Assembly: GCA_029204225.1 (NCBI GenBank)
Contig: CM055103.1
Coordinates: 46,162,611-46,226,610 of the forward strand
DNA: 64,000 bases
Direction of reading: 5' to 3'
Origin: Diphasiastrum complanatum
Taxonomy: Eukaryota; Streptophyta; Lycopodiopsida; Lycopodiales; Lycopodiaceae
Numbering within the stretch: position 1 is the first letter of the stretch; each line of letters opens with the position of its first letter. Below the pieces are notes generated by a model. The model was not told where the DNA came from. It worked only from the letters and a program-made list of their open reading frames with translations, and made no database searches. A program made the translations under genes and the position numbers. Below are positions 10,176 to 21,990 of this stretch, piece by piece.

Positions 10176-11159
10176 TTGATAAACCCACTCTTGGATAGCC
10201 AAGTTGGGACTATTGAAATGCGAAGGCTGAAATGTGAAAAATGTGAAATTTTTAGATCCAAAACACACTTGTTGGATCAATTGGATCTTGTCTTTTTGTC
10301 AGGCCTACCCAAATGGGTTAGACATGTGCTGAAACACCATAATGAGTATGCACTCTTGCAAAATGCTATGGACGATGCAATTCGAGAGGAGGATGAAGAT
10401 TCAGATGATGAGCCAAATATTAGTATGTTGCCGTATACAACAGAGCAGACCACTACGACATCCACCACTATTGCATCAACGAATGCCAACGCTACTGCAT
10501 AAATGATGCTCAATGAGTTTGAGAAACTTGGGAAGAACCAGCAAAAACAGATGGAAAAGTTGCAGTCACAATTTGATGAGAAGATCAAAGCATTGGAAAG
10601 TTTCTGTGGAGAAGCGAACAAGGAACCTGAGAAGTTTGCAAAGACTTTTTCTACCAAGGAAAATGTCTGGTGTTCTATTTGTACAGGAAATCACACAGTG
10701 AATGAGTGTTCTCAATTCAAAAAACAAATGGAAATCAGTGTTTGCCATCTATGTAATTCACCTGACCATGAGATTGCCTTTTGAAACTTCAACCCTCAGA
10801 TGATTTAGCAGTGGTATGCCCAGAGGGGATATCAAGATCCACAGTATGGAGGCAATCCAGTAGCAAGACTACGACAATCTACTCTTGAATACCCAGAGCG
10901 TCTAGCCTTGCCTACCCCACCAAAGCACTCCACTCCTCCTGCCAATTTGATGGAACCAGAACCTTACGGAAGTGTTGAGCAATGGAGCTATGGTAATGAT
11001 CAGGAAGGTGGATCTTTAGAAAAATATGCCATTTATGCTGCCGCTCAACAACAAGCCTCAAGAAATTGGGCCAGAGCACCACTTGGATGCTTTGCATGTG
11101 GAGAAAATCACAGAGTTGCAGAATGCCCAAATAAAGAAAAATTTGTACTATTAAGCTAG
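10176..11159 (+). pseudogene. Gypsy-I gag remnant
   Basis: A Ty3/gypsy gag is split by stops at about 10500, 10782 and 10810. Seen: the gag helix region (LSGLPKWVRHVL), an acidic hinge, a coiled-coil-like stretch (KNQQKQMEKLQSQFDEKIK), then cysteine motifs CSICTGNHTVNEC and CHLCNSPDH, and a third, CFACGENHRVAEC, near 11090. Upstream is unassigned sequence (9755-10175) with no LTR or primer site found. The 5' end of the element is therefore missing or too decayed to see. Confidence 0.75.
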
Positions 11160-11188
11160 CTGATCAAACGACGGTTTGTCCATGAGGA

Positions 11189-12240
11189 ATGGTGGAAGAT
11201 ATACCTGTCAGGATTGCAGGAGTACAATTTGTCATTACTTTCGTCGTGATGGACTTACCAGAAGCACCAAATGTCTACCAAGTTCTCTTAGGACGTCCAT
11301 GGTTACGAGAAGCACAAGTAGTTCATAATTGGGGTACCGGCAAAATCACTTTTGAAAATCGTGAACGTGCAGTTATAATTGATCCTACGACTTGGACTAT
11401 CAAGCCAGTGGTTCAAAAAGTGGATGAAGATTCATCAACAATGGATCACACTTGTGATCGACTAGAGAAAAAATTGGGAGTTCACTACGATTCTCAAACG
11501 GATACTGTCAATTGGAACGAGGTTCTTGCAAGATTGTACAACAAGATATATGTGTCAACAAGATATTCAATCAGAGATGAGCGAGATTTCCTTGTTAGAT
11601 CAAACTTTGGATATGCCAATCACATTTCCACTAAATGTGATGAACGTAGCGTGGATATCAACGGAACCCATATCAGATCCAATGGAGGATGATCTCATAC
11701 CAATGAGCCATGCCTTAACTTATAATGGCAATGCAGAACTTACGAATGAACAGATTCTACATCATATGGATCCGACCAGATTTGGAGTGCATAATGTTCC
11801 TGATGAACCAACAATAAAATCGTTCAAAGCAGTTATATTGAAGGAAGACAGGATGACAGGTTCGATGAGGAAGAAACAAGCAAAGCAACATTATAATACT
11901 GTCTAGGAAGTCTTCACCTGAGAAGAAACATTTATCATCTCGGAAGTCATCACCTCCACGATCAATTCCTACTAAGAAGACTAAACGAAGATCCAAGACA
12001 AGTCCTTTCAAAAAAGAACAAGCAAATGTAGTCCATCATGATATGCCAGAGCATTTTAAACGTTATACACTGGATGATGTGGTTATCATGTTACCTAAAG
12101 CACATCGTGAACCTGAAGAACACATGCCAAAATCTAAAGAGGTTTATGATGGCCCAGCTAGGACGCAGCCAATGAATCTTGCAGAACCAGGAGAACCAGA
12201 AAAGATTGTACAAGTGGGATCACAACTTACTCCTGAATAG
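11189..12240 (+). pseudogene. Gypsy-I retropepsin end and protease-RT linker
   Basis: The frame at 11189-11692 contains VLLGRPWLREAQ and a following NWGTGKITF, the C-terminal signature of gypsy retropepsins that precede RT. The catalytic D-S/T-G is not visible and must lie in the broken part upstream. From about 11700 the frame shifts twice through a Lys-rich linker (11900-12030) into the stretch at 12043-12240, which leads to RT. Several stops make this non-functional. Confidence 0.65.
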
Positions 12241-12255
12241 TATCAAGCATTCCGT

Positions 12256-13766
12256 TTGCTACTTATTAAGTATCAAGATTGTTTTGCATGGACTTATCAA
12301 GATTTGAAGGGTATTCCGACATCAGTCATTGAACATACCATACCTCTAGTACCTGATGCAGTACCAAAGGTTACAAAGTTCTATCACTGTAATCCTAATG
12401 TGGCAGATCTAATAAAGAAAGAACTTCAGAGATTGCTTGACGCCAATTTCATTTATGAGATCGAGCATACCGAATGGATTTTACCGATTGTCATTGTTTC
12501 TAAGAAAAATGGGAAATTGTGAATCTGTGTGAATCTCAAAGCATTGAATAAAGTGACACGAAAGGATCACTTTCCGTTACCTTTTACTGAAAGCATTTTG
12601 GATCGCCTTGCTGGAGCGGAAGCTTATAGTTTCCTGGATGGATTTAGTGGTTACAACCAAGTTAAGATTGCACCTGGCGATCACCACAAAACTGCTTTTA
12701 CAACATAATGGGGCACCTATGCTTACAAAGTAATGTCGTTTGGACTCTATAATGCACCAAGTTCATTCCAAAGAGTAATGCAATTTGCCTTTAAAGATTA
12801 TCTGCAAAAATTCCTTGAAATTTACTTGGACGACTTGGGAGTTCATAGTACAGATACAAACCACCTGGATCGATTGGAGAAAGTCTTTGAAAGATGCCGC
12901 AAATATCAGATTTCTCTAAATCCAGAAAAATGCCAGATATGGGTTTCTCAGGGAGTGGTGCTTGGACATGTGATATCAAGACATGGTATTGCCACCGATT
13001 ATTCTAAGATCAAAGTTATTGTGGAATTGCCACTGCCAGCAACAATTCGAGGAGTTTATGTGTTTATGGGTCATGCGAACTACTATCGAATTTTTATTAT
13101 CTTCTTTGCGGATTTAGCACGACCTATATACAAATTAACTATTGTTCCTATTTGGACAGTAGAGGCGTTAGAAGCCTTTGAAAAGTTAAAAAAAACATTA
13201 TCTTCAGCACCAATACCGCGTTCTCCAGATTGGACATTAGAGTTTCATGTTCATACGGACGCCTCAAAATATGCCATTGGATCAGTTTTGACGCAACCAG
13301 GTGACTATAAGAAGGATTATCCTATAGATTTGCAAATAGACAGCTTACAGATCCAGAGAAGAATTATTCAACAACAGAATGTGAAAAGCTAGCCATGATT
13401 TTTTCTATTCGGAAATTTCGTCACTATCTCATGAAAGCACACTTTGTATTTTATACGGATCATCAACCATTACTTTACTTGGTAAATAAGATGTGTAATA
13501 CTGGACGTATTGCAAGATGGTTGTTTTTATTGACTGAATTTGACTTTCGAATTGTGGTCAGAAAGGGAAAGCAACATTATCTAGCCGATCACGTTTCACG
13601 AATTGAATCTGCACCAATTAATATTGAAGTGGATGATGAACTGCTAGATGTTGCGTTGTTCTATGTTGAAGCAGTACCTGAGTGGGCGGCATATATTGTT
13701 GAGTACCTGATGCTAGGACAACCGAATGACTCTGACAAAAGTACAGAAAAGACAATTGATTCATAA
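12256..13766 (+). pseudogene. Gypsy-I reverse transcriptase and RNase H
   Basis: The RT begins near LLLIKYQDCFAW. Recognised blocks are LKALNKVTRKDHFPLPF, SFLDGFSGYNQVKIAPGD (first catalytic Asp), MSFGLYNAPSSFQRVM, IYLDDLGVHS (the YLDD catalytic pair, near 12820-12840), and GHVISRHGIA. RNase H follows with EFHVHTDASKYAIGSVL near 13250 and YTDHQPLLYLVNK near 13455, ending near GKQHYLADHVSRIE. Stops at about 12522 and 12708 and a frameshift near 13390 separate three open pieces. Order PR-RT-RH is as expected for Metaviridae-like elements. Confidence 0.85.
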
Positions 13767-13970
13767 GGCTCAACCTTATCAATTAATTGCAGGACAATTG
13801 TATCGTCGTGGATCAGATAATATTTTACGAAGATGTGTTTTATAGCATGAAGTACCAGATCTAATCATGTTTTCACATGATGGCATGGGTGGAGGACACT
13901 TCTCTACAGATATTACTGTTCGCAAACTTTTGCAATCCGGTTGTTGGTGGCCTACGCTTTGGATGCACAT
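13767..13970 (+). pseudogene. Gypsy-I integrase N-terminal zinc domain, truncated
   Basis: After RNase H the frame reads LIAGQLYRRGSDNILRRC, a stop, then a segment with HDGMGGGHFSTDITVRKLL and SGCWWPTL, the H2C2 integrase zinc domain. Similarity ends at about 13968, where unrelated LTR-like sequence begins. The DDE core is absent, so the element was cut by a later insertion or rearrangement. Confidence 0.8.
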
Positions 13971-14440
13971 CTAGAATCATTCACAAGCTAGAAATCATAC
14001 ATCTACCATGCTAGAAATCAGACATCTGTAGATCTGATCATAAACACTAAGATCTGATATGGTACTATCCATGTCCATACATCAGTAGTAGCAAACAGTA
14101 CCTCACATGATCTAAATACAACAAAAAAAATCACATTCTATACACTAGAACTCAAGATATCATGAGAAATATGCAAGAGACGAACGTAGAATCAAAAGAG
14201 AAAAGTTCTCCACATAGAAAGAGAACGACAAGAAAGCTTCTCCGCACTGGTACAACTATTTATAACAACCATAATGTCACTTGGCTACCTTTCCTAAGAT
14301 TGCCATAAAATAGCAACTTCTAGGTACTTTACTAAGAACCTAGTGTCTAGTCACTAAATGCAATGTATCTATATTCGCCAATTAGAATGGGTCTAAATTT
14401 GACCTCATCCACAAATCCTATGGAGTTAATCTTACTCCTA
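13971..14440 (-). repeat. LTR-like sequence, probably minus orientation
   Basis: No coding signal is seen. On the minus strand a TTATAAATAG TATA-type box (14256-14265) suggests an LTR promoter. No matching copy or clear termini were found, so the assignment is weak. Confidence 0.3.
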
Positions 14441-14906
14441 CTCACTCTAACTACCCTTTTATTCACTCAAGGAAATCACTCTTTTACAAACAGTCTGTAG
14501 AAATGAACTATTTCTCGCATAGTCTGCAGTTTTACATGCAAACTTCAACAAGCGAGGAATGCAAGGACTACGACAATAGTGTTCTACTCAATATTCCTGA
14601 AAAACCGAGGAACATAAGGTTTTGTGATAACTGCAAATAATGCGAGGAATGCGAGGATCTGCAGATCTACACAGGACTTTGTATAGGACCTGTCAATGTC
14701 TTCACGCTCCAGTGAATAACCAATTTGATTGATCAACTACAAAATTGTTAATGATCTTGTAATTGTAAAATTAGAATAACATAAGATCATCAAATAGCTA
14801 TATAAGAAAATGAGCGATTAGAGACAATATAGATGAGATTACTATAGAAGAATAGTATCGATCAGAGAGATCAAAACTATAAAATTGGTAACTCAGTATT
14901 TGACTC

Positions 14907-15005
<99 letters not shown>

Positions 15006-15426
15006 ATTCTAAATTATAACATTATTTATTTCTGTAAGTAGGATCACACGCTCAGTACAATTGTCTTGTGATCTCATCGTTGTTACTACAACATTCTTAT
15101 ACATATTCGTTATTTTTCTATCATGTTGCATTTGTGCTAAATGTTTAAATATCTCTCACTCTTCTTTCTCTATTGTCACGAATATCAGTAACGGATAAGT
15201 GCATGGCTGTCATAGATGCCAAATCATTTTGCAACTCTTTATGGTTGTCTACAACACCTACACTGATATTCGTTATTATACAGAAATTGAAATGTTCTAT
15301 TCTTCAAGTCTCTAAGTAATCCAGTTTCTATTATCGTTTATTTCTGTCATCATTGACATTTTCATTTTTTGAGATGACAGCCTCCTATTCCACTACAGCT
15401 TGATAAACCTTGTGTCATTCCCATCA
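14441..15426 (+). repeat. 5' LTR of copia-Q (left edge unresolved)
   Basis: It ends CCCATCA, separated by GAT from a primer site, the same arrangement as copia-E (31811-31826). A TATA box (CTATATAAG, about 14799) and a long GA microsatellite lie inside. No second copy was found in the window, so the start is estimated. Confidence 0.55.
14907..15001 (+). repeat. (GA)n microsatellite, about 95 bp
   Basis: An essentially uninterrupted GA repeat inside the copia-Q LTR, downstream of its TATA box, so it would lie in the transcribed leader. Confidence 0.97.
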
Positions 15427-15429
15427 GAT

Positions 15430-15441
15430 TGGTATCAGAGC
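15430..15441 (+). other. Copia-Q primer binding site
   Basis: TGGTATCAGAGC, complementary to initiator Met-tRNA, three bases after the LTR end. Confidence 0.9.
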
Positions 15442-15549
15442 ATGTTTTTGGATGCACTACAGTCTTAAGATTAAAAGAACCTAAATAGGTTCATATTTTT
15501 AGAGCTAGTTCATAATTGATTTGTGTACAATCTATGTTCTTCAATCTTC

Positions 15550-16750
15550 ATGGATTCATGGAAGGATCAACCTCAAAAATCCGATTGATCAATAAGTTCA
15601 ACGAAGATTATTTCCATATGTAGAAACTCAAGATGAGAATGATACTGATCGAAATGGAGCTATGGGGATACATTAATGGTCAATAACTAGACTAGCTGAA
15701 CCAAAACTACTATCTGTATGGGAGGCAAAGGATGGCAAAGCACTTGTCATTGTATCCTTAAATCTGAAACTCAGATAGCTCATGTACCAAATTGTTCCAC
15801 TTCAAAAGAAGCATGGGATATTTTGAAAAGCATTTATGAAGCATCAGATATATCGACTCGTCTCTTTATGAGAAAGAAGGTCCTTACACTCAAAATGAGA
15901 GAAGGTACCTCAATCAGTGATCATCTGAATGAGTTCAAGTAGTTGTTAAATCAATTACTTGCAATAGGTCTGCAAATCTCGAAAGAATATTCTACTATGT
16001 CGCTTCTTGCTAGTCTTCCTCCCTCCTACGACAATCTAGTATTTCTTTTGAGCAATACTCTTGTGCTATCACTCCAGAAGCTGACAAGAAGTCTATTGTA
16101 GGAAGAAGTAAGGAGGAAATAGCTTATCTGTGTCAAGCAACAAGGCAATGGCCTTGTACTCTGATACGCAACAATCCAAGAAGAAGAACTTCAAGGACAA
16201 GAAGACAAAGGCTGACCAGATAGATTCAACACAACATCAATAGCACAATTGACAACAATCCAAACTTTTTTTCCAATATTGCAAGAGAATCAATCATGAC
16301 ATCATGGACTATCGGATTCTCAAGCATAATGAATCAAAGAAAAAATGCAACAACACCAGGAAGGAGGCTCTGACTCTGTCAGGAATTCCCAAGAAGAAGA
16401 AAAGACATTGATGGTGCAAGATCAACCATGTAGAGATGCCTATGAATGGTATCTAGATTCAGGTACTTCTCAGCACATGACTCCTTGCAAGAACCTATTC
16501 GTGATTCTCATAGCAACTGAATCAAAGTACATATTCTTTTGAGACTCAAGCTCACGTAAAGTCGAAGGCCAAGGCTCTATTCGACTTCAATTCCCAGATG
16601 GTATCACTAGATAGCCTGATGGTGTGCTCTATGTACCTGAACTAACAAAGAATTTATTGTATATAAGCAAGATCACTGATCAAGACTATAGAGCTTTGTT
16701 TACTTCTAGTCAATGTACCAAAGATTTGAATGTAGTCCTCTCTGTAAAAA
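15550..16750 (+). pseudogene. Copia-Q gag-protease remnant
   Basis: Copia gag with many stops. Recognisable pieces: NCSTSKEAWDILKSIYEASD near 15800, ASLPPSYDNLVFLLSNTL near 16010, a decayed knuckle region near 16270, the protease motif WYLDSGTSQHMTP near 16450 (DSG retained), and VLYVPELTKNLLYISKITD near 16625. The sequence breaks off at about 16750 into LTR C. Integrase and RT are absent. It resembles copia-E and copia-G in gag (the DxSTRL block). Confidence 0.75.
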
Positions 16751-17437
16751 TTGTCACAAACAATTCACGAAATCTTCTGGACTGTTCTTCAAGCTCACCT
16801 ATCACGAAACTATCTCAAACAATTTGCGAAATATTCTAGATTTCTTCTTCAAACTCAAGAACTGCCATCTGTTGTGAACAATTTACGAAAGATGAAAATG
16901 TCGCGAAGAGACAAGTGTTGCAAATAATTCGCGAAACATGAAACTGAGATGAAGAGATGGACTGTCGCGAATAATTCATGAACAAAATTTATTTGAGCCT
17001 GAAAACAGAATGTCTATTTGAATATCAATCGTCGTAAATGGTTAGATATCTACTATTACAGCATTGAAGGGCCAAAAGACCTGTAAATAAAAGGCCAAAA
17101 GACCTGGCCTATAGCAATATAAATACATGTGCAATACTCATTGAAAAATGATTCAATCAGAGACACAACAACAAGATAAGACAACAAGAGATGTATACTG
17201 ATTCAGATTCAAAGTTATAAAAATTCGCTTTTGATCGATAGTTTCTTATTGTCTAAAATTGTCTTAAGTTGTCTCTTAATTTCACATATAGTTTCCGCAC
17301 GCAAATTCAATCTAAAAAAAAATTGTTCTATTAGTATATAGATTAGATAAAGACCCGATTAAAGACACTGATAAAGTTTGAATTATTCGAACTTTAATCG
17401 TGTTCTCTGTGGAAGAATAATTAATATTTTTCCTACA
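16751..17437 (+). repeat. LTR C (plus orientation), with TTCGCGAA-type motif array
   Basis: It starts near TGTCACAAACAATTCACG and ends TTTTTCCTACA at 17437, directly beside the reversed primer site of element B2. A TATA box (AATATAAATAC) is near 17118. Five spaced copies of a motif close to CAAACAATTCGCGAA occur between 16757 and 16982. It is not homologous to the copia-Q 5' LTR, so it probably belongs to another element joined here. The left edge is approximate. Confidence 0.5.
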
Positions 17438-17442
17438 AGTAA

Positions 17443-17454
17443 GCTCTGATACCA
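17443..17454 (-). other. Primer binding site of element B2
   Basis: The minus strand reads TGGTATCAGAGC, directly abutting the LTR at 17455. Only about six bases of the internal region remain to its left before LTR C, so the body of this element is lost or displaced. Confidence 0.88.
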
Positions 17455-18502
17455 TGTCAGAAATAGGTGAATAATGGAATAGCGGAAACTTCCTACTTCC
17501 AATGCATGACTACGCCTATCAAAAATTGAACAAATCAGTAGTGATGGGAATCGCGTCCAATCTTTAGCAACTAACTTTCGCTAGATACTAAATGATTATG
17601 TAGCCAAACATAAAGTATTGAATTCTCATACAATTTCTACCAGTTACAAAGGCAATACAGAGATGCATGCATTCTGACACAAATTGAATGCAATAAGAAA
17701 ATAGTATTGATTAAAAAAAAACAAGATCAGATGCTAATGAGCGCAAGACAATAGCGGATAGAAACCGCACACTCTAAAGTTGTCTCTGAGTAACTGAGAA
17801 TAAGTATGAAATAAGCAACTATGCTGATAAGCAGTAGCGCAATAGCAACTCTAAAATAAATCTCTAAAAGACTGAGCTAGAATGCTCAAGAGAGTTCAAG
17901 CTTGAAGCTTGATAGAGAGCTAACTACAATACTTTCTAGTTGTGAATGATCTGCTTGATAATAGCGCAAGAAGCGTCGTGTAATAACACTCAACTCCTTC
18001 ACAATTCACAATCATCTTCTGTCTAATGAGATGTATGAACAATTGATTTCTACTAAGTAATTAGGTCATCAATTGTGATTGCCAGTTGGCTGGAGTCCGC
18101 TAGCATTCATTCAGTTCTTCTCAGAAGTTGCTTGTTGATAAGCGGTGACAATTGGTCGTAAATAGTCTGTCTGCATAAATGAATGCAAACTGTCACTCTA
18201 CATAAATGAACATAAATTGTCACATGTAAAAAATGCGAATTGCATTTTTACTCATAATTTTTGACAGGCAAAAATACAAAAAAGACGACATTGCATTTTT
18301 ACACATAATTCCTGACAAGCGAAAATGCGAAAAAGACGACACTACATTTTTACACGTAATTACTAACAGGCGAAAAATGCAAAAAAGATGACACTGCATT
18401 TTTACACGAGATTCCTAACAGGCGACACTGTCGGGTTTGTAGAGAGAGAAAATGCAACACCATTGTCAAACTCCGTGTATTTCTGCAGACTGTGTAAAAA
18501 CA
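17455..18502 (-). repeat. Family-B LTR copy B2 (5' LTR, ~1048 bp)
   Basis: On the minus strand it ends CTATTTCTGACA beside the primer site and probably starts TGTTTTTACACAG at 18502. It is near-identical in layout to B1 (3483-4972) but lacks the MITE. A diverged relative in plus orientation is the copia-P LTR (37096-37996); shared blocks include GAATCAATACTAT and GCGTAGTCATGCAT. It contains the 60-bp minisatellite. Confidence 0.82.
18225..18430. repeat. ~60-bp minisatellite in LTR B2
   Basis: Three to four units of the array described in B1 (motif GCGAAAAAGACGACACTGCA). The copy number is lower than in B1. Confidence 0.8.
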
Positions 18503-18989
18503 CTTGTAATTCTGCAGACTGTATAAGAACATGAGAAAATCTGCAGAATTGGATAAACAGTTGGATGAAGATTAAAAACCAATTAGTCGATTAGTAGGAA
18601 GGAGAACAATCCAACAATAAGAACCTTCGCTAAGCCTATCAGATTGGTTTTGCCAGAATTTCTAGTTATAGCCATTTCAATGGTTTTTTATTCAAAAAAG
18701 ACCAAAAGAACCTCACTAAGTTAACCCTCGCCTATGTAACCTTTGCAAGTGTCATTATTAACTTCAGATCACCTTGATTCATCTACTTCCAAGTCTGTGA
18801 AGTTTTTGTCATTTTTAGAGTGTTCATTTAGTTCCAAGACTGAGTTCAACAATTATCTCTTGATATCATTATCAATTTGATTCTAATCAGATAGGACTTT
18901 TAGAATCACTCTCTGAACAGTCTAGATCTATTTCCATAGAAGTCACAAGCCCGTCACAAATTTTCATCATCTGAAGATTTTTTCAAAAA
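18503..18989. other. Unassigned stretch upstream of gypsy-R gag
   Basis: No LTR terminus or primer site recognised. It is probably leader sequence of the gypsy gag starting at 18990. Confidence 0.35.
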
Positions 18990-19400
18990 ATGGTGCAAGG
19001 CAAAGAAGATGACGATTTTAACTTTCCAGTACCCTCTCCTATCATCAGACAAACATCTCGTTTGGAGATATCTAAGTACAATGGAGTCACAGATCCAATC
19101 ATATTTCTCAAAATCTATACAAAAGCTTGTGAAATCTATGGTGAAGTTAATCTAGTGAATAAGTTCAAATTATCTCCAATGGCACTTATGAGAGCTGCAC
19201 AAGATTGGTATTTTAATCAAACTCCAGAAGAACATACCGATTGAGAATTTTTTAAAGCAGCCTTGATCATGCATTTCAAGCCAAGGGAGTTTCTTAAAGA
19301 TTTGTTTATGTTATTTAGTAAGATCAAGAAAGCCACGAGTTTCTCCAAAAAACTGTTTCACGAATCTTTCGAGTTGACTGCAAGACAAAGTTCACGAATC
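18990..19400 (+). pseudogene. Gypsy-R gag fragment
   Basis: The frame has the retrotransposon gag signature: a start near VPSPIIRQTSRLEISKYNGV, then DPIIFLKIYTKACEIYGEVN, LSPMALMRAAQDWYFNQTPE, a stop at 19242, and the readthrough FFKAALIMHFKPREFLKDL. Sequence beyond about 19400 is not gag-like. This is only the N-terminal half of a gypsy gag. It is a different gag block from that seen in gypsy-I (10176), so no relation between the two can be judged. Confidence 0.65.
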
Positions 19401-19430
19401 CTTCGAAGTTGATCATGAAAAAAAATGTTT

Positions 19431-19526
19431 CGAGTTTGCATTTGTTTCTTATCCTTTGTCAAGTAAACTGCGCACTTTGTTAGTAGAATCAAGATTTGTC
19501 TGATCAGTGGTTCTACAGCTCCCTCT
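19431..19526 (-). repeat. Start of the 3' LTR of copia-H, truncated
   Basis: On the minus strand, TTTGAGAGGGAGC forms a polypurine tract after RNase H and is followed by TGTAGAACCACTGATCAG, the expected LTR start. About 100 bp remain before gypsy-R sequence. Left edge unclear. Confidence 0.5.
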
Positions 19527-19539
19527 CAAAGTGGCAGTT

Positions 19540-21801
19540 GGATTAACCCCAATCTTCTTCGTTGTTTCTAGAACAAAGCTTTACAGAGTGGCTTTGTAAA
19601 GATATCAACTGTCATTTCCTCTGTGGGTATGAAGACTGTCTTCAATATCTTCTTCCCAACTAGGTCTCGAATCACATGATACTTGATAGCTATGTGCTTC
19701 ATTTTCAAGTGAAATACAGGATCTTTAGTAAGATAGATCGCTGAAGTGTTATCCATTAACAAGACATAAGGTTTAGAACTAGATTCATGAAATCCTTCTA
19801 ACATTTGTTTAATCCATATCAGCTCGTTTGCCATCTTGGCTACTGCTTCATAGAAAGATTGAGCTACTGTTGTTTGCTTCTTGCTAATCCAGAGTATGGT
19901 TGTGCCATATGCTAGAGTACAATCTCCTGAAATACTTTTGCTATCATCCTTCATGGATGCTTAGCTTGCGTCACTATAAGATTCGATATGAAATCCAGCT
20001 TCCTTCGAATAACACAGTCCATAGTCTTTCTTTTCTTGGAGATATTGTAGTACTCTCTTTGCCAACTTCCAATGCAACGATCTTGGGTTCTAATTATATT
20101 GGCTCAGCATGTATACTGTCAGATCTGGTGTTGTTTGCTAGATATAACAATGATCCAAGCAGCCTACGATAGGGTGTTTTGGCCATTTGTTCCTCTTCCT
20201 CAAGAGTCTGTGGACAATTTGCCTTGCTCAATATTGTTCTAGGTATCATGGGAGTATGCACTCCTTTGCATTCGAGCATGTTGAAGTCTTCAATGATCTT
20301 TTGAGTGTACTTTTGTTGGTGAAGATACAACTTACCACCTTCAAAGTCTCTCACGATCTGCAAGTCTAGATAGATTTTAGCTTCTCCTAGGTCAACGATC
20401 TCAAGTATTTCAAAAATGTCTATTTTGACATCTAAAATTAACTTATCTCTTCTTGAGAAGATAAGCGTGTCATCAACATAAACAGCTAGAATGATTATTT
20501 CATTTTGGACATGTTTGATATAGACATTCAATTCAACGAATAGAGGTTCGAAACCTAAGGAATGTAGTGCTTCGTCTTTCTTTCTATACCATTGTCTAGC
20601 TACTTGTTTGAAAACATAAATGCCTTTATTCATGTGACATCCGTATTTTGGATATTCTTGGTTTACATAACCAAGTGTTTGATCCATGAATAAGTCTTCT
20701 TCCAATTCTGTGTGCAAGAAGGTAGTCTTCTCATCCACAATATGGATTTTCAAATCATGAGCTACTGCATATGTGAATAATAAGCGTATTGATGTATGTT
20801 TGACTACCGATGAGAAAGTATCAGTGTAGTCGATTCCATACTTCTGTGAAAATCCTTTAGCAACCAACCTTGCTTTGTATCTGATGTTCTTTCCATCAAG
20901 ACATGTTTTGATCTTGTAGATCCACTTGCATTTGACAGGTTTCCTTCCATCATGAATAGGTGCAAGTGTCCATACATTGTTTTTATACATGGATGACATT
21001 TCGTCCTCCATTGCTTGAATCCATAGATCTTTATTTGGTCCATCAACAGCTTCCTTGAATGTTTGAGGTTCGTCGGAGAAACCACAAAATTTGATGGCTG
21101 TATTAAAAATGTTCTGACCATACATTTCTAGTGGTTTTCGTTGTCTGTCTGATCTTCTCACAGGTGGTTTCGAGTTCGATTCTACAGGTTTTGAGTTCGA
21201 TTTTGATTCGAGCTTTTCTGTTAGAATTCGAATTGGTAATTCCACTCGATCTTGACCTCCCTCTGAATTTGGTAACTCTCTTTCATCTTCTGTTTATTTT
21301 TCTACTTTTGTTGTTGGTAGCTCATAGCCAACTAGATCACTGTCTGTTGTGTATTTCGTCTCATCAAATTTAACATCTCCAACAACTTTTATCTTGCCGG
21401 TTTTGGGTACATAAACACGATAATATGATGAATGCAACTCGAATCCTACCAGAAAACCTTGTTCTGTCTTCTCATCAAGTTTCTTTCTGAGCTTAATATC
21501 TGGTATGTGCATATACACTACGCATCCAAATGTCTGAACATGTGCAAGATTTTCCACCATATCTCATGAGGAGTTTTATCTAGTATTCAAGATCGATTCT
21601 GAAGATAATTCGATGTAGCCACTGCTTCTGCCCACAACTGTTTTGGTGCTTTCGCATGAGCCATCATACACCTTGCAGCTTCCATGTGATTCCTTCGTTC
21701 AGCTATTCCATTGTGTTGAGGTGTGTAAGATGTAGTCTTCATGTGCATACCTAGATCAGTATAGTAAGCCTTGTTGTAGACACTCGAATTATTTTCATTT
21801 T
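19540..21801 (-). pseudogene. Copia-H integrase, reverse transcriptase and RNase H
   Basis: Minus-strand copia pol. Integrase core at 21801-21561 (TSYTPQHNGIAERRN with the catalytic Glu, then LWAEAVATSNYLQNRS and a stop), integrase C-terminus at 21560-21294 (FGCVVYMHIPDIKLRKKLDE), RT at 21245-20094 (CKWIYKIKT, ARLVAKGFSQKYGIDYTDTF, the YVDDTLIFSRR active site), and RNase H at 19954-19568 ending in IFTKPL. Stops and frameshifts separate four open pieces. At 21801 the element is cut by the edge of copia-G. Protease and gag are missing. Confidence 0.85.
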
Positions 21802-21858
21802 TTCCTTATTGAGTTAAAACTTTCTTCACAACACCTCTTTCCGACATGGTATCAGAGC
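21802..21858 (+). other. Copia-G LTR end and primer binding site
   Basis: About 45 bp of LTR tail (ACACCTCTTTCCGACA, identical to the end of the copia-P LTR at 37996) is followed by the primer site TGGTATCAGAGC at 21847-21858. The rest of the LTR is absent, since copia-H coding sequence can be read almost up to it. Confidence 0.75.
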
Positions 21859-21990
21859 AAAAAGCTCTAATCCTTGATATCTTTCGCGATATCAAATTAT
21901 TTTCAACCTTTTAGTATCAGAGAATTTATTTCCTATCATTGGCATTACTGCATCTTAACGTCATTGATATAATTGACAGACTAAGTTCCA

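Noticed and set aside
13971-15426. A single 1.45-kb LTR for copia-Q
   Set aside because: The left part has a reversed TATA box and unlike sequence, so it is more likely two LTR fragments of opposite orientation.
16751-17437. LTR C as the 3' LTR of copia-Q
   Set aside because: Its terminal sequence and body do not match the LTR upstream of the Q primer site.
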